From DASVVT01 sp036386415 (GTDB taxonomy: Bacteria; Acidobacteriota; Blastocatellia; Pyrinomonadales; Pyrinomonadaceae), in contig DASVVT010000027.1 in the NCBI GenBank assembly GCA_036386415.1, forward strand, positions 62,001 through 126,000: 64,000 nucleotides of DNA. The letters are read 5' to 3'. The notes beneath the pieces are model-generated. The model saw nothing but the letters and a program-made list of their open reading frames with translations. It had not been told where the DNA came from and searched no databases. Below, piece after piece: positions 27,912 to 36,019 of the stretch (position 1 is its first letter; each line of letters starts with the position of its first letter). A program made the translations under genes and the position numbers.

Positions 27912-28511
27912 TTTATAGAGCCAGGCTTTGGCCGAATCCCAGTGGCGCTTGACGGTGCGCGAGGAAACGCCGAGAACGTCTGCGATCTCCTCGAAGGTCA
28001 TGCCCAGGAAATGGTGTAGCTCGACGACGCGGCTCTTTTCGGGGTCGTGGGTTTCAAGTTCGGCCAGGGCCTCATCGAGCGCCAACAGGTCTGCCGCCCG
28101 CTCCGGGCTCATGAGAGCCTTGTTCTCTATAATGAGTCCTGCGGCCTGCTCAAGCGTCTGGCCTCCTGTTTCGTCAAGAGAGGCGGGACGCGTGCCTCCG
28201 CCGCGTTTGGCCGAGCGGCGCATGCGTGCGTGGTCAATCAAGACCTGGCGCATCAACCGTGCCGCGACTCCGAAAAAATGTTTGCGGCTCACCCATTCAA
28301 TGCCCCTCTGACCCGCGAGTTTTAGATAAGCCTCGTTGACCAAGGCGGTGGTTTGAAGTGTGTGGCCGGGGCGCTCGCGGCTCATGAAGCGATGCGCGAG
28401 GCGGCGCAGCTCGTCGTAAACCAGTGGCGTCAGTTTGTCTAGCGCCTCTTTGTCGCCGTGGCTCCAGGCGGCGAGCAGCCGCGTCACTTCGTGTGGCTCT
28501 TTGTCTGTCAC
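27891..28511 (-). CDS. ECF RNA polymerase sigma factor (TIGR02999-like)
   Basis: A 206-residue sigma-70 family ECF protein. Region 2 includes LTPLVYDELRRLAHRFM and TALVNEAYLKLAG, followed by WVSRKHFFGVAARLMRQVLIDHARMRRSAKRGG, a block typical of the TIGR02999 group. Region 4 ends in GMTFEEIADVLGVSSRTVKRHW. It starts with GTG at 28511. Sigma factors of this kind are often encoded beside Ser/Thr kinases, and phosphorylation by the partner kinase is documented for some related ECF groups. Here it precedes the kinase at 24940-27750. No anti-sigma factor is visible. The C-terminal TRDE is contributed by the repeat. Confidence 0.9.
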   Translation of the reverse strand: MTDKEPHEVTRLLAAWSHGDKEALDKLTPLVYDELRRLAHRFMSRERPGHTLQTTALVNEAYLKLAGQRGIEWVSRKHFFGVAARLMRQVLIDHARMRRSAKRGGGTRPASLDETGGQTLEQAAGLIIENKALMSPERAADLLALDEALAELETHDPEKSRVVELHHFLGMTFEEIADVLGVSSRTVKRHWDSAKAWLYKAVTRDE

Positions 28512-28741
28512 GCGGGCGATTGTAGAACGCGCGCAGGTGCGTCGGGAAGGGCAAATTGTAACACTCTTCGGGAAATTTAAGCCCCGGATTTTCCGGCCAA
28601 ATCTACCAGCCTGTCACTTTTTCCGCCCCTTTATCGCATTAGCAAGTAGAGAGAGGAGGCAGAAGCCCTTGGCGAAAGGGCGGGCGCGCTCTACGGATTA
28701 GTCACCGGAGGAAGTGAATTCAGATTGAAAGGAGCACGAAG

Positions 28742-29497
28742 ATGTTACGAAGAATTCTACTATTCACACTTAGTGTTTTGATGACGGGATGGCTTTTGGC
28801 GGGGGATACCCGCGCGCAGGTGTCCTTCACGCTGAGCGCATATGACATCAACGACGCTTACCTGGAGGTTTTGGGCCGCGAGGTGAAGGATCACGAGTTA
28901 CAGTACTGGCAGAGTGTTGCATTGGCTAGCAAGCAGGAACTGGCCTCGGAGCTAAAGCATGGTCTGACACTGCCGGACGCTGCGAGCGAGTTGGTGGATG
29001 TGATAAACCGCGCCTACTTCATAGGCTTTGGGCGGTTCTCTACCGGGGACGAATACGAGTACTGGAAGAAGAAGATAATGAGCAAACCGCTCGGCTACTC
29101 CGACGTGTTGAATGCCGCGCGCAAGTGGCTCCAGACCGAGGCGGGCGCGAAGGATGCGAAGGAGATGATTGAGAGAGCCTATCAGATGGCGATGGGACGC
29201 GCGGCCACCGCCGAAGACCAGAGCTATTGGCTCAACAGTCTCAAGCAGAAGAGCATCATCTTTCCCGAGCTTGTGACCGCCTGCGTCAAATACATGCTGG
29301 GGCCCGAGCGGAGGCAGAGATTTGAGTTGAGGAGCATGGTTAAGCGGGCGTACAAGGCGGCAGGGATAGCCGCACCCAGCGAATACGAACTGGATGCCTG
29401 GGAAAAGATAGAGCAGGAATATAAGGAGCCCTACACCATGGTCCTCCTAGACCTGAAGAAGCTCGGGCCAATGACTCAGAAGGTCATGAAGATGTGA
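28742..29497 (+). CDS. Secreted protein with DUF4214-like tandem helical repeats
   Basis: A 251-residue exported protein. The signal peptide (MLRRILLFTLSVLMTGWLL, cleavage near TRAQVS) is followed by three or four copies of a motif built as INDAYLEVLGREVKDHELQYW, INRAYFIGFGRF...EYEYW and IERAYQMAMGRAATAEDQSYW. This (A/L)Y-x(4)-GR-x(5-10)-YW pattern resembles DUF4214 repeats of surface and S-layer-associated proteins. Function is unknown. The ribosome binding site AGGAG lies 7 bp before the ATG. It is transcribed divergently from the sigma factor and could be its target, but I see no ECF promoter I can name. Confidence 0.75.
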   Translation: MLRRILLFTLSVLMTGWLLAGDTRAQVSFTLSAYDINDAYLEVLGREVKDHELQYWQSVALASKQELASELKHGLTLPDAASELVDVINRAYFIGFGRFSTGDEYEYWKKKIMSKPLGYSDVLNAARKWLQTEAGAKDAKEMIERAYQMAMGRAATAEDQSYWLNSLKQKSIIFPELVTACVKYMLGPERRQRFELRSMVKRAYKAAGIAAPSEYELDAWEKIEQEYKEPYTMVLLDLKKLGPMTQKVMKM

Positions 29498-29566
29498 GCG
29501 GCAACTGAACTATGGAGACCGGCACGCGCGTGAAGCGACGCTGAGATCGTGTCGCTTGAGCTTGAC

Positions 29567-29619
29567 AAAATCTCGGCGAAGCACGGCTCACGTGATATAC
29601 ACTGCTTCGCTGAGATTTT
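29567..29619. repeat. 17-bp inverted repeat in an intergenic region
   Basis: AAAATCTCGGCGAAGCA (29567-29583) pairs with TGCTTCGCTGAGATTTT (29603-29619), one mismatch, around a 19-nt loop with CACGTG. It lies between two plus-strand secreted-protein genes. Its T-run is short, so it is either a weak terminator or an operator-like site. It does not show the 7- or 9-nt word structure of the other repeats. Confidence 0.7.
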
Positions 29620-29708
29620 GAAGAGGCACATAGCTCACGCCGAGCCATGAGGCTCCGACGTGCTAGATACAATCGTTCATCACTAAACCAACAGAGGAGT
29701 CCGTAGAC

Positions 29709-30143
29709 ATGAAGATCAACTCCATCAAATCAGTTACGTCGCTTGTCCGAAGTTTCCATGCGCGCCTGGCGTTGGTCGTCCTGGCCTGCGTCCTCATCGC
29801 AACCCAAACGGGCGTGGACGCGAAGCAGCCCGTCCGCCGCATTAAATTCAAGCCGGGAACCACCAGCGCCCGCGTGATGGGAAAGCTCAGCGGTATGAAC
29901 GACAAGGCCGTCTTTCTAATTCGCGTCAATGCCGGACAGCACCTTGTCGCAGAGGTTCAAAGTAAGCACAGCGCACGCGTCTCTCTGGTCTCGCCGTCGG
30001 GGCAGTCGGGAGACCAGGACATGCAAGGCACACACACCGGCGTTGATTCGACAGAAGCGGGCGACTATCGCATCACCGTGACGGAAAACCCCAAAGCCGA
30101 TCCCTGGAAGGGAACGTTTTATCTTAATGTCACCGTTCTGTGA
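29709..30143 (+). CDS. Small secreted protein, PPC-like beta domain
   Basis: A 144-residue protein with a signal peptide ending near GVDAKQP. The mature part (VMGKLSGMNDKAVFLIRVNAGQHLVAEVQS, SARVSLVSPSGQ, GDYRITVTENP) looks like the bacterial pre-peptidase C-terminal (PPC) beta-sandwich: GKLSG start, polar residues in the middle and a GDYxI(T/R)V finish. No enzymatic motif. GAGGAG before the ATG fixes the start. Its neighbours on the plus strand are also small exported proteins. Confidence 0.7.
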   Translation: MKINSIKSVTSLVRSFHARLALVVLACVLIATQTGVDAKQPVRRIKFKPGTTSARVMGKLSGMNDKAVFLIRVNAGQHLVAEVQSKHSARVSLVSPSGQSGDQDMQGTHTGVDSTEAGDYRITVTENPKADPWKGTFYLNVTVL

Positions 30144-30152
30144 GGGACATCG

Positions 30153-30200
30153 AATTGCGGATTCAAGACAGACCGCTTTTTTCAATCTGCAATCCGCAAT
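30153..30200. repeat. Short heptamer inverted repeat, word ATTGCGG (family F)
   Basis: Left arm ATTGCGGATTCAAGA (from 30154) and right arm 30182-30200 (reverse complement ATTGCGG-ATTGCAG-ATTGA). It is a small version of 58022-58111, between two plus-strand genes. Confidence 0.7.
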
Positions 30201-30222
30201 CTTATAGATGAGGAGAAAACCA

Positions 30223-30594
30223 ATGAGACGTATATTCACTTTCCTTGCGTTGATAATCATTCTTGCGGCCTGCGCTTCACCTTCGATGATTGCCACGGCG
30301 AGCCTGGGCCAGACGTTCAGCAAGCCGGAGTTGGCCGCGCAAAGGCTGTATAGCGCATATAAACACTGCAATCGCGTTGCCGCTCTGAAAGCCGCCTCGT
30401 CCCCTGCCGTCAGGACGCTGTTCAGGAAGAACTGCCAGCCGGGCGACCCCAAGTGGGAATTCATGGGCTGTGAAAGGACTGGCACCAGCTTTTCGTGCTC
30501 CTACTACTATGAGGGCGGCGGAGTAAATATGAACGTTGTTCGGAGCGCACCCACAAGCTACAGCGTCAAGTCTGTCAGTTTTATTGCCGATTGA
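30223..30594 (+). CDS. Probable small lipoprotein of unknown function
   Basis: A 123-residue protein. The leader MRRIFTFLALIIILAACASP contains a lipobox-like LAAC, so it may be lipidated at Cys17, although a longer type-I signal cannot be excluded. The mature part contains four further cysteines in two regions (HCNRVAAL, KNCQPGD, GCERTGTSFSCSYYYEGG), which could form disulfides. AGGAG 8 bp before 30223 favours this ATG over one five codons upstream. It shares no recognised family. It converges with trpG across a long inverted repeat. Confidence 0.65.
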   Translation: MRRIFTFLALIIILAACASPSMIATASLGQTFSKPELAAQRLYSAYKHCNRVAALKAASSPAVRTLFRKNCQPGDPKWEFMGCERTGTSFSCSYYYEGGGVNMNVVRSAPTSYSVKSVSFIAD

Positions 30595-30596
30595 CA

Positions 30597-30692
30597 CTGT
30601 GCGACCTCCAGCGTGCTTTCCTCTGCGGCCTTTGCGGTTAAAGAGGTTCTTAAACGCAAAGGCCGCAAAGGGGCACGCTGGAGGTCGCACAG
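30597..30692. repeat. Nonamer-type inverted repeat with perfect 20-bp ends
   Basis: The ends CTGTGCGACCTCCAGCGTGC (30597-30616) and its exact complement (30673-30692) are perfect over 20 bp. Inside are CTGCGGCCTTTGCGGTTA and TAAACGCAAAGGCCGC. It lies between convergent genes and could work as a bidirectional terminator-like hairpin. Confidence 0.85.
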
Positions 30693-30716
30693 ACATTCCG
30701 ACCCTTAATTCGCATC

Positions 30717-31283
30717 CTATAATTTAAGGAAATTCGAGAGCAATCTTTTCCCGTCCGTGGTCAGGATTGATTCGGGATGAAACTGCACGCCCTCGACCCG
30801 CATCTCGCGATGGCGCAGACCCATGATGACGCCGTCGGGCGTGGTCGCGGAGACTTCGAGGCATGCGGGCAAGCTCTCGCGCTCGACCATCAGTGAATGA
30901 TAGCGCCCGGCCTTGAATCTATATTCGAGCCCTTCAAAGATTGTCTTCCCGTCATGACAAACTTCGGATGCTTTGCCGTGCACGAGCGTCGGTGCACGCA
31001 CCACGCGCCCGCCGAAAGCCTGCCCGATAGCCTGATGCCCCAGGCAGACTCCGAGGACGGGGACGCGCCCCGCGAAACGCTCGATCATCGCGAGCGACAC
31101 ACCCGCATCATCCGGCGTGCCCGGCCCCGGCGAGATCAGGATTTTATCAGGACGAAGACTGGTTTCGACCTCATCGACCGTCACCGCGTCGTTGCGACGC
31201 ACCTCTATCTCCTCGCCAAGCTCGCCCAGATATTGCACGAGGTTGTAAGTGAACGAATCGTAGTTGTCTATAACGAGAATCAT
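30717..31283 (-). CDS. trpG: Anthranilate synthase glutamine amidotransferase subunit
   Basis: Component II supplies ammonia from glutamine to TrpE and may also serve para-aminobenzoate synthesis. It opens MILVIDNYDSFTYNLVQYLG and has the oxyanion strand ILISPGPGTPDDAG. The nucleophile Cys is in VLGVCLGHQAIGQAFGG and the His-Glu pair in GVQFHPESILT. YRFKAGRYHSLMVE is family-typical. Length (188) is normal. On the same strand upstream are the ankyrin lipoprotein, cyclophilin and trpE, so trpE and trpG are not adjacent. Confidence 0.95.
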   Translation of the reverse strand: MILVIDNYDSFTYNLVQYLGELGEEIEVRRNDAVTVDEVETSLRPDKILISPGPGTPDDAGVSLAMIERFAGRVPVLGVCLGHQAIGQAFGGRVVRAPTLVHGKASEVCHDGKTIFEGLEYRFKAGRYHSLMVERESLPACLEVSATTPDGVIMGLRHREMRVEGVQFHPESILTTDGKRLLSNFLKL

Positions 31284-31335
31284 CTGCTCGTGAATCGAAA
31301 AAAGAAGAGCCGTTCGTCAAATTGCACTTGACGAT

Positions 31336-32148
31336 TTACTTCTTCTGCCTTGCCTGTTGAAGCATCTGCGCCGTCTGGTCGTGATGAGTTTTAGTCGCCC
31401 AAGCCTGCGCCGTCATGCCGTCCATATCTTTCGCATTGATGTCTGCCCCTTTATCAAGCAGCTCGCGTATGACCTCCTGGTGTCCGTTCGAGGCTGCGAC
31501 CATCAAGGCTGTGACGCCCTGCTTGTTCTTGATGTTCGGGTCTGCGCCCTTCGCTAGCAAAGTGCGCAGCATGTCGAGGCGGTTATAGTAGGCAGCCCAG
31601 GCGAGCGCCGTTCCGACGTTGTCGTCGCTGGCATTCAAGTCCGCGCCACGGTCTAGCAGGGACTGGACGATCTCCGGGCTCTCTTTCGCTGCCGAATACA
31701 TGAGCGCCGTCTCGCCGTGGTTAGCTTTTCTGTTCACATCCGCCCTCTGTTCAAGCAGAAGCTTCGCCATCGCGGACGACCCATCGCGCGCCGCGCGCAT
31801 CAGCGCCGTCATGCCATCTTTGGTCTCCTGCATGTTGATGTCCGCGCCTCCGGCCAGGAGCGCTCTAACGACTGCGCTCTGCTCGTTTTGGACGGCTGCG
31901 ATCAAGGGGGTCTGCCCCTTTTCGTCTTTTACGTTTGGACTCATCCCCGCAGCGAGAAACAGTTTGACTGTCACCACCTCGCCCGTTCGGGCGCGCTCGA
32001 CGAAAGTTTTTTCGTTGTAATTGATGCCTCTGAGCGCAAGCTCGCGCCGCGCCGTATCCGGGCTCGGAGTGATCTTCGACCTGTCCATGCATCCGGCGAG
32101 CAGAGACAGAGAGATGAGCGACGCCGCGACCCGTTTTGCGTGGAACAT
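31336..32148 (-). CDS. Ankyrin-repeat lipoprotein
   Basis: A 270-residue protein with a lipobox LLAGC at about 16-20 after a basic, hydrophobic leader. It then shows five to six ankyrin repeats with the usual G-x-TPL / LL--GADIN pattern (GQTPLIAAVQNEQ, ALLAGGADINMQ, GMTALMRAARDG, GETALMYSAAKESP, LLAKGADPNIK, GVTALMVAASNG). Such proteins mediate protein contacts; here it should sit on the membrane facing the periplasm. The ATG at 32148 is chosen because AAGGAGG lies 7 bp before it; a longer frame overlapping the cyclophilin gene lacks support. Confidence 0.85.
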   Translation of the reverse strand: MFHAKRVAASLISLSLLAGCMDRSKITPSPDTARRELALRGINYNEKTFVERARTGEVVTVKLFLAAGMSPNVKDEKGQTPLIAAVQNEQSAVVRALLAGGADINMQETKDGMTALMRAARDGSSAMAKLLLEQRADVNRKANHGETALMYSAAKESPEIVQSLLDRGADLNASDDNVGTALAWAAYYNRLDMLRTLLAKGADPNIKNKQGVTALMVAASNGHQEVIRELLDKGADINAKDMDGMTAQAWATKTHHDQTAQMLQQARQKK

Positions 32149-32198
32149 GATCCCCTCCTTACCGATTGATGCGCGAGACCGGATGCGCTCTCGCAAGC

Positions 32199-32975
32199 TC
32201 ACAGAGACGCGGGTTCAGGCGCAGCCGCTGGCGCTGCTGGCGGCTGGCAATGGTAGACTGTCGCACGCTTAATGCGAACAGGCTTGTCCGGCTTATCGCC
32301 GCTCGCGGACGCTTGATTGATCGCGTCCGCCACCTCCATCCCGCGCACGACGCGACCGAAGGCGGAGAACTTTCCATCCAGATGCGGCGCATCGCCCACG
32401 AGGATGAAGAAGTGTGTCGTCGCGCTGTTGGGTCGTCCGGGCAGCGCCATCGAGACGATGCCGCGCACATGCTTGATGTTGCTCGGCTCGTCTGCCAGCG
32501 TGCGGTTTGATCTCTCCGCAAGTTCCGGCGTCAGCGTCTCACGCGTCGCAAGGTTGCCGCCCTGAATGACGAACCCCTTGACGACGCGGCTGAAGGTGGT
32601 CGTATCAAAAGCGCCTATGGCGACGAGGTTCAGAAAGTTGCGCACGGTCTCAGGGGCAGACTCGGGCAGCATCTCGATCTCGATCACCCCCGCTTCCGTC
32701 TCAAGCCGCACACACTGCCCGGCCATCTTTTCAACTGAAGCGCTATCGAACGGCTCAGCCGCAGGTGCACGCGCGGCAGCCGGGCGCTCGTTGATCTTTT
32801 TCGGCGGCGGCGGAGTCGAACTATTCGGCGCTGTAGTCTCTTGCGCGAGCGCCATGGAAGCCAACACTAATAAGCAGGCCGTCGTTGCAACAACACGCCG
32901 CAACCTGACAGCGTTTGAAAAGCAAACCCGGCAGAGCGCCGATTCCAGTTGAGCTATCACGCTTTCATCCCTCAT
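32199..32975 (-). CDS. Exported cyclophilin-type peptidyl-prolyl isomerase
   Basis: A 258-residue PPIase that should catalyse proline isomerisation in the cell envelope. A long N-region with a hydrophobic stretch (VVATTACLLVLASMALAQ, about 28-45) acts as signal peptide or anchor. A Pro-rich linker (TPPPPKKINER) follows, then the cyclophilin domain: FSRVVKGFVIQGGN, GIVSMALPGRPNSATTHFFI, DGKFSAFGRVVRGMEV. The linker is followed directly by the cyclophilin core. It starts 9 bp downstream of the trpE stop, so it is probably co-transcribed with trpE although unrelated in function. Confidence 0.88.
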   Translation of the reverse strand: MRDESVIAQLESALCRVCFSNAVRLRRVVATTACLLVLASMALAQETTAPNSSTPPPPKKINERPAAARAPAAEPFDSASVEKMAGQCVRLETEAGVIEIEMLPESAPETVRNFLNLVAIGAFDTTTFSRVVKGFVIQGGNLATRETLTPELAERSNRTLADEPSNIKHVRGIVSMALPGRPNSATTHFFILVGDAPHLDGKFSAFGRVVRGMEVADAINQASASGDKPDKPVRIKRATVYHCQPPAAPAAAPEPASL

Positions 32976-32984
32976 CCCTGCTCT

Positions 32985-34502
32985 TCACAGTCCCCTTTCC
33001 GCCATCTCGATGGCGCGCACCAGAGCGCGCGCCTTATTGACAGTCTCTTCATATTCGCGCTCCGGCACGGAATCGGCCACGATGCCAGCGCCCGCCTGCA
33101 CCGAAGCCTCATCGCCACGGAGCACGATGGTGCGTATGGCGATACAGGAATCCAGGTTGTCTGCATAGTCCATGTAACAGATCGCGCCCGCGTAGACGCC
33201 GCGCCCGTCCGGCTCAAGCTCGCGTATGATCTCCATCGCGCGAACCTTCGGCGCACCCGTCACAGTCCCTGCGGGAAAGCAGGAGGCGAGCGCATCGAAG
33301 CGATCAAGGCCATCGCGCAGGCGCGCGCGCAAGGCAGTGACCAGGTGCTGCACGTGCGCGTAACGCTCGACAGTCATCAGCTCTCCGACTTCGACCGAGC
33401 CGTAGTCGGCGACGCGCCCCAGATCGTTGCGCCCCAGATCGACGAGCATCATGTGCTCGGCCACCTCTTTTTCATCCGTGCGCATCTCTTCGCCGAGCAT
33501 CCAGTCTTCCGCTTCGGTCGCGCCGCGCTTGCGTGTGCCTGCAATCGGCCTGTAATCCAGACGCTGCCCGCGACACCTGACCAGCATCTCAGGCGACGCC
33601 CCGATGATCGTCTCATCACCGAGACGGAAGAAGTACATGTAGGGCGAGGGGTTGGTCGCACGCAGGGCTCGATAGATGCTGACGGGGTCGGCGCTCGTAC
33701 GCTTACTGAAACGCTGCGACAGCACGACCTGATAACAATCTCCCGCAGCGATATATTCTTTAGCGGCGCACACGGCATCTTCAAACCCCTGGCGAGTCCA
33801 GTTTGATTGAAACACTGAGGCGTCGCCTGCTGTTGCTGCTGCTCCGCGCGAATCCTTCGAGGGTAGCGCTCCGTCTTGCAGGAGGCTCTTTTCAATACGC
33901 GCGGTCTCTTCGACGGCGCGCTCAAAGAGTTGCTTCAAGCGCTTGTGGCTGCCCTCTGCCTCTTCCGTGAAGACTATGGAAGTGATCTCGACTCTCTGCC
34001 GCACGCGGTCGAAAGCGAGCACCGTGCGGTAGAACATCCAGATGGCGTTCGTCTGCGCAAACGGTTTCTCATCCTTTCGTTCGAGCACCGGCTCGAACCA
34101 GCGCGCCGCATCGTAGGCGAGGAACCCGACCGCGCCGCCCGCCAGCGGTGCAAGCTGGCTGCGGCGCGCCAGCTCCCGGTCGCGAAAATGCTCGCGCACA
34201 AAGTCTATGGCGCGCACGTTATCAAGCGTCTCCACCTGGCCGTTTCTTTCGATGATCGTTTGCGCGCCCAGCCCACGCACGATCATCTGAGGCTCGACGC
34301 CCAGAAAAGAGTAGCGTGCGACGCGCTCGCCGCCTTCGACCGATTCAAGCAGGAAGGCGTGGCGCGCGCCGCCTGCCACGCGCAGCAGCGCTCCGACAGG
34401 CGTCTGCAAATCCGCGAGCACACCGCGCACGACCGCCACCACGTTGCCGCGCTTCGCCTCGCTCAGAAAATCATCGAATGTTGCAGGCTGGAGGTCAAGC
34501 AT
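32985..34502 (-). CDS. trpE: Anthranilate synthase component I
   Basis: TrpE converts chorismate to anthranilate with ammonia from TrpG. C-terminal chorismate-binding signatures are clear: YQVVLSQRFSKR, NPSPYMYFFRLGDETIIGASPEML, PIAGTRKRGATEAED, LVDLGRNDLGRVADYGSVEV, FPAGTVTGAPKVRAMEII and QAGAGIVADSVPEREYEE. PFKREGATxxED-like context and length (505) favour TrpE over PabB. The N-terminal feedback region has LLESVEGGERVARYSFLG. The start is the ATG at 34502. A leader region with two inverted repeats lies upstream. The trpE gene heads the series read toward low coordinates. Confidence 0.95.
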   Translation of the reverse strand: MLDLQPATFDDFLSEAKRGNVVAVVRGVLADLQTPVGALLRVAGGARHAFLLESVEGGERVARYSFLGVEPQMIVRGLGAQTIIERNGQVETLDNVRAIDFVREHFRDRELARRSQLAPLAGGAVGFLAYDAARWFEPVLERKDEKPFAQTNAIWMFYRTVLAFDRVRQRVEITSIVFTEEAEGSHKRLKQLFERAVEETARIEKSLLQDGALPSKDSRGAAATAGDASVFQSNWTRQGFEDAVCAAKEYIAAGDCYQVVLSQRFSKRTSADPVSIYRALRATNPSPYMYFFRLGDETIIGASPEMLVRCRGQRLDYRPIAGTRKRGATEAEDWMLGEEMRTDEKEVAEHMMLVDLGRNDLGRVADYGSVEVGELMTVERYAHVQHLVTALRARLRDGLDRFDALASCFPAGTVTGAPKVRAMEIIRELEPDGRGVYAGAICYMDYADNLDSCIAIRTIVLRGDEASVQAGAGIVADSVPEREYEETVNKARALVRAIEMAERGL

Positions 34503-34660
34503 CTGAATGTAAGCTTCAGGGGAAAAGTCTCCAGATAAAATAGCGAGAATTGACGATTAGTACAAACAGACAAACGGTGACGGGCAATCGAGAGTTGAAG
34601 AAGCACGGAGAGGTAGATTCTCAATTCATACCAGGATGCAAACAAAAGAGGATGGGGAAC
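34503..34660. other. Leader region upstream of trpE
   Basis: No gene seen. There is no obvious tryptophan-rich leader peptide or tRNA-Trp-like T-box. The distance from the start codon to the first repeat is about 160 bp. Confidence 0.35.
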
Positions 34661-34714
34661 GAACCACGAAGCAACACGAAAGGACACTAATAGAGGGGCT
34701 GGTTCGTGTTGCTT
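34661..34714. repeat. Small inverted repeat, nonamer word (ACCACGAAG)
   Basis: ACCACGAAGCAACACGAA on the left (from 34663) and TTCGTGTTGCTT on the right (34703-34714); twelve bp pair perfectly. The 9-nt step ACCACGAAG-CAACACGAA fits the nonamer class. Confidence 0.55.
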
Positions 34715-34719
34715 AGAGC

Positions 34720-34872
34720 GGATTTCATTTGGCAGTAGGGAAGATAAACCGCAAAGGACGCCAGGGAGGAAGACGCCAAGGGCGCTGGAGATTTCTCTGC
34801 GACCTTGGCGCGTTCCTCCCTGGCGTTCTTTGCGGTGAGACGTTCGCTCTTCCCATACTCTCAATTGAAATT
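34720..34872. repeat. Nonamer-type long inverted repeat
   Basis: Inner arms 34746-34791 and 34794-34840 are near-complementary (ACCGCAAAGGACGCCAGGG against CCCTGGCGTTCTTTGCGGT). Outer arms (GATTTCATTTGGCAGTAGGG against CCCATACTCTCAATTGAAAT) extend the pairing to about 153 bp. The central loop is only a few bases. Confidence 0.8.
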
Positions 34873-34963
34873 TGCTCTAGTGGATCGTCTCGCACGCTTT
34901 TGTGTTTAAGCGTCAGTCCACTCCTGATCGCAGCCTGCTCTTATCCGCCACGGACGCCAATTT

Positions 34964-35818
34964 TCAGCGAGGCGTGGTGGTGGAAGGCGCGTTGTCCGTA
35001 TCGGTCGAAGGCCCGTGCGCCGGTGTCGTCGGCTGCGGCTGCGGCGTCGTCTCGGTTCCGGTGGTCGTAGTGGGCGCGCTGGTCGTGTTGGCGACAGGAG
35101 CATCCAGTCGAGCGCGCAGCGTATCGACTTCTGTGTCGGCGGTGGCGACCGAAGCTTCGAGCCGAGCGCGGCTCGTCGCGAGCAGCGCCAGTTGCGACTG
35201 GAGTCTCGTACGCTCATTTTCTAACTGGCGGCGACGCTCTGCGCGTACATCTTCGGGGCGCGTCGAGCCGTAAGAGGCGGCGCTACGCTCTATGTTTTCC
35301 GGGCGCAGGTCTGATTCCACTTGATCGAGACGCGCCTGAAGGGTTGCCTCTTTCTCCTGCACCTCGAACAACTGCTTGCGCAGGCTTTCGGCGCGCTGCT
35401 CGGCTCGCGTCAGGCGGTCAAGGTCAAAGAGGGTGCGCTGCTGCTGCTGCATCTGTGTGATCTGATCGGTCAGTCGTGTCACCTGTGTGGAGAGATTATC
35501 GACCGTGCGGCGCATGGTGTCATGGTCTTGCTCGAGCGTGCCCCCTGTTCGCGCCGTGCGCCGTGTGCTGCGCGTGTTCGATTGATTTCCGCCCTGCTCG
35601 TCAGCGGTGCTGATGATACGCGGATCAGCGGTCGTCGTGGTCGTGGTTGTTGTCGTCGTCGGTTGTGTCGTCGTCGTGGTGGAGACGACAGGGTTTGTGA
35701 CGCGGCGCGATTGGCGTCGCCTGCGCCGCTGCGCACTGGCATCAATGCAGCACAGGCCGATCATGAAGATGACGACCAGCAACGAAAACGTGACCTGATG
35801 AGTTTTTCGAACCCGCAT
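34964..35818 (-). CDS. Secreted coiled-coil protein with Thr-rich segments
   Basis: A 284-residue exported protein. The signal peptide MRVRKTHQVTFSLLVVIFM is followed by cleavage near DASAQR. A basic stretch (RRRRRQSRR) leads to a threonine run (residues about 48-62) and a long coiled coil at about 95-225 with heptad Leu/Gln/Arg patterns (NLSTQVTRLTDQITQMQQQQ, RAESLRKQLFEVQEKEATLQ). The tail is Pro/Thr-rich (TPQPQPTTPAHG). Function is unknown; it could be an envelope spacer or cell-wall-associated protein. GGAGG 9 bp before 35818 selects this ATG over one nine codons upstream. Confidence 0.7.
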   Translation of the reverse strand: MRVRKTHQVTFSLLVVIFMIGLCCIDASAQRRRRRQSRRVTNPVVSTTTTTQPTTTTTTTTTTADPRIISTADEQGGNQSNTRSTRRTARTGGTLEQDHDTMRRTVDNLSTQVTRLTDQITQMQQQQRTLFDLDRLTRAEQRAESLRKQLFEVQEKEATLQARLDQVESDLRPENIERSAASYGSTRPEDVRAERRRQLENERTRLQSQLALLATSRARLEASVATADTEVDTLRARLDAPVANTTSAPTTTTGTETTPQPQPTTPAHGPSTDTDNAPSTTTPR

Positions 35819-36019
35819 CACAAAAACCTCCAGTAGTGCAATCAAAAAAGCGCTTCATGCTGAGAAAGGTGGCCGCTTAATAAATTGGGGCGCGTTCCCT
35901 GCCCGGCCATTACACGTCGCCAAACGGCGTCCGGTTCCACATATCCCGTACAATTTTCAGCCAACTCTCCGACCAGTTTAGCGAGTCTGGCGCAGCATCG
36001 CAATCGTCCAGCTCTTTGG
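35819..36019. other. Intergenic region upstream of the coiled-coil gene
   Basis: About 200 bp without a convincing gene or promoter, between the coiled-coil start and the inverted repeat at 36020. Confidence 0.3.

Noticed and set aside
35607..35798. Val-rich frame on the plus strand
   Set aside because: It is the antisense of the Thr run in the coiled-coil protein.
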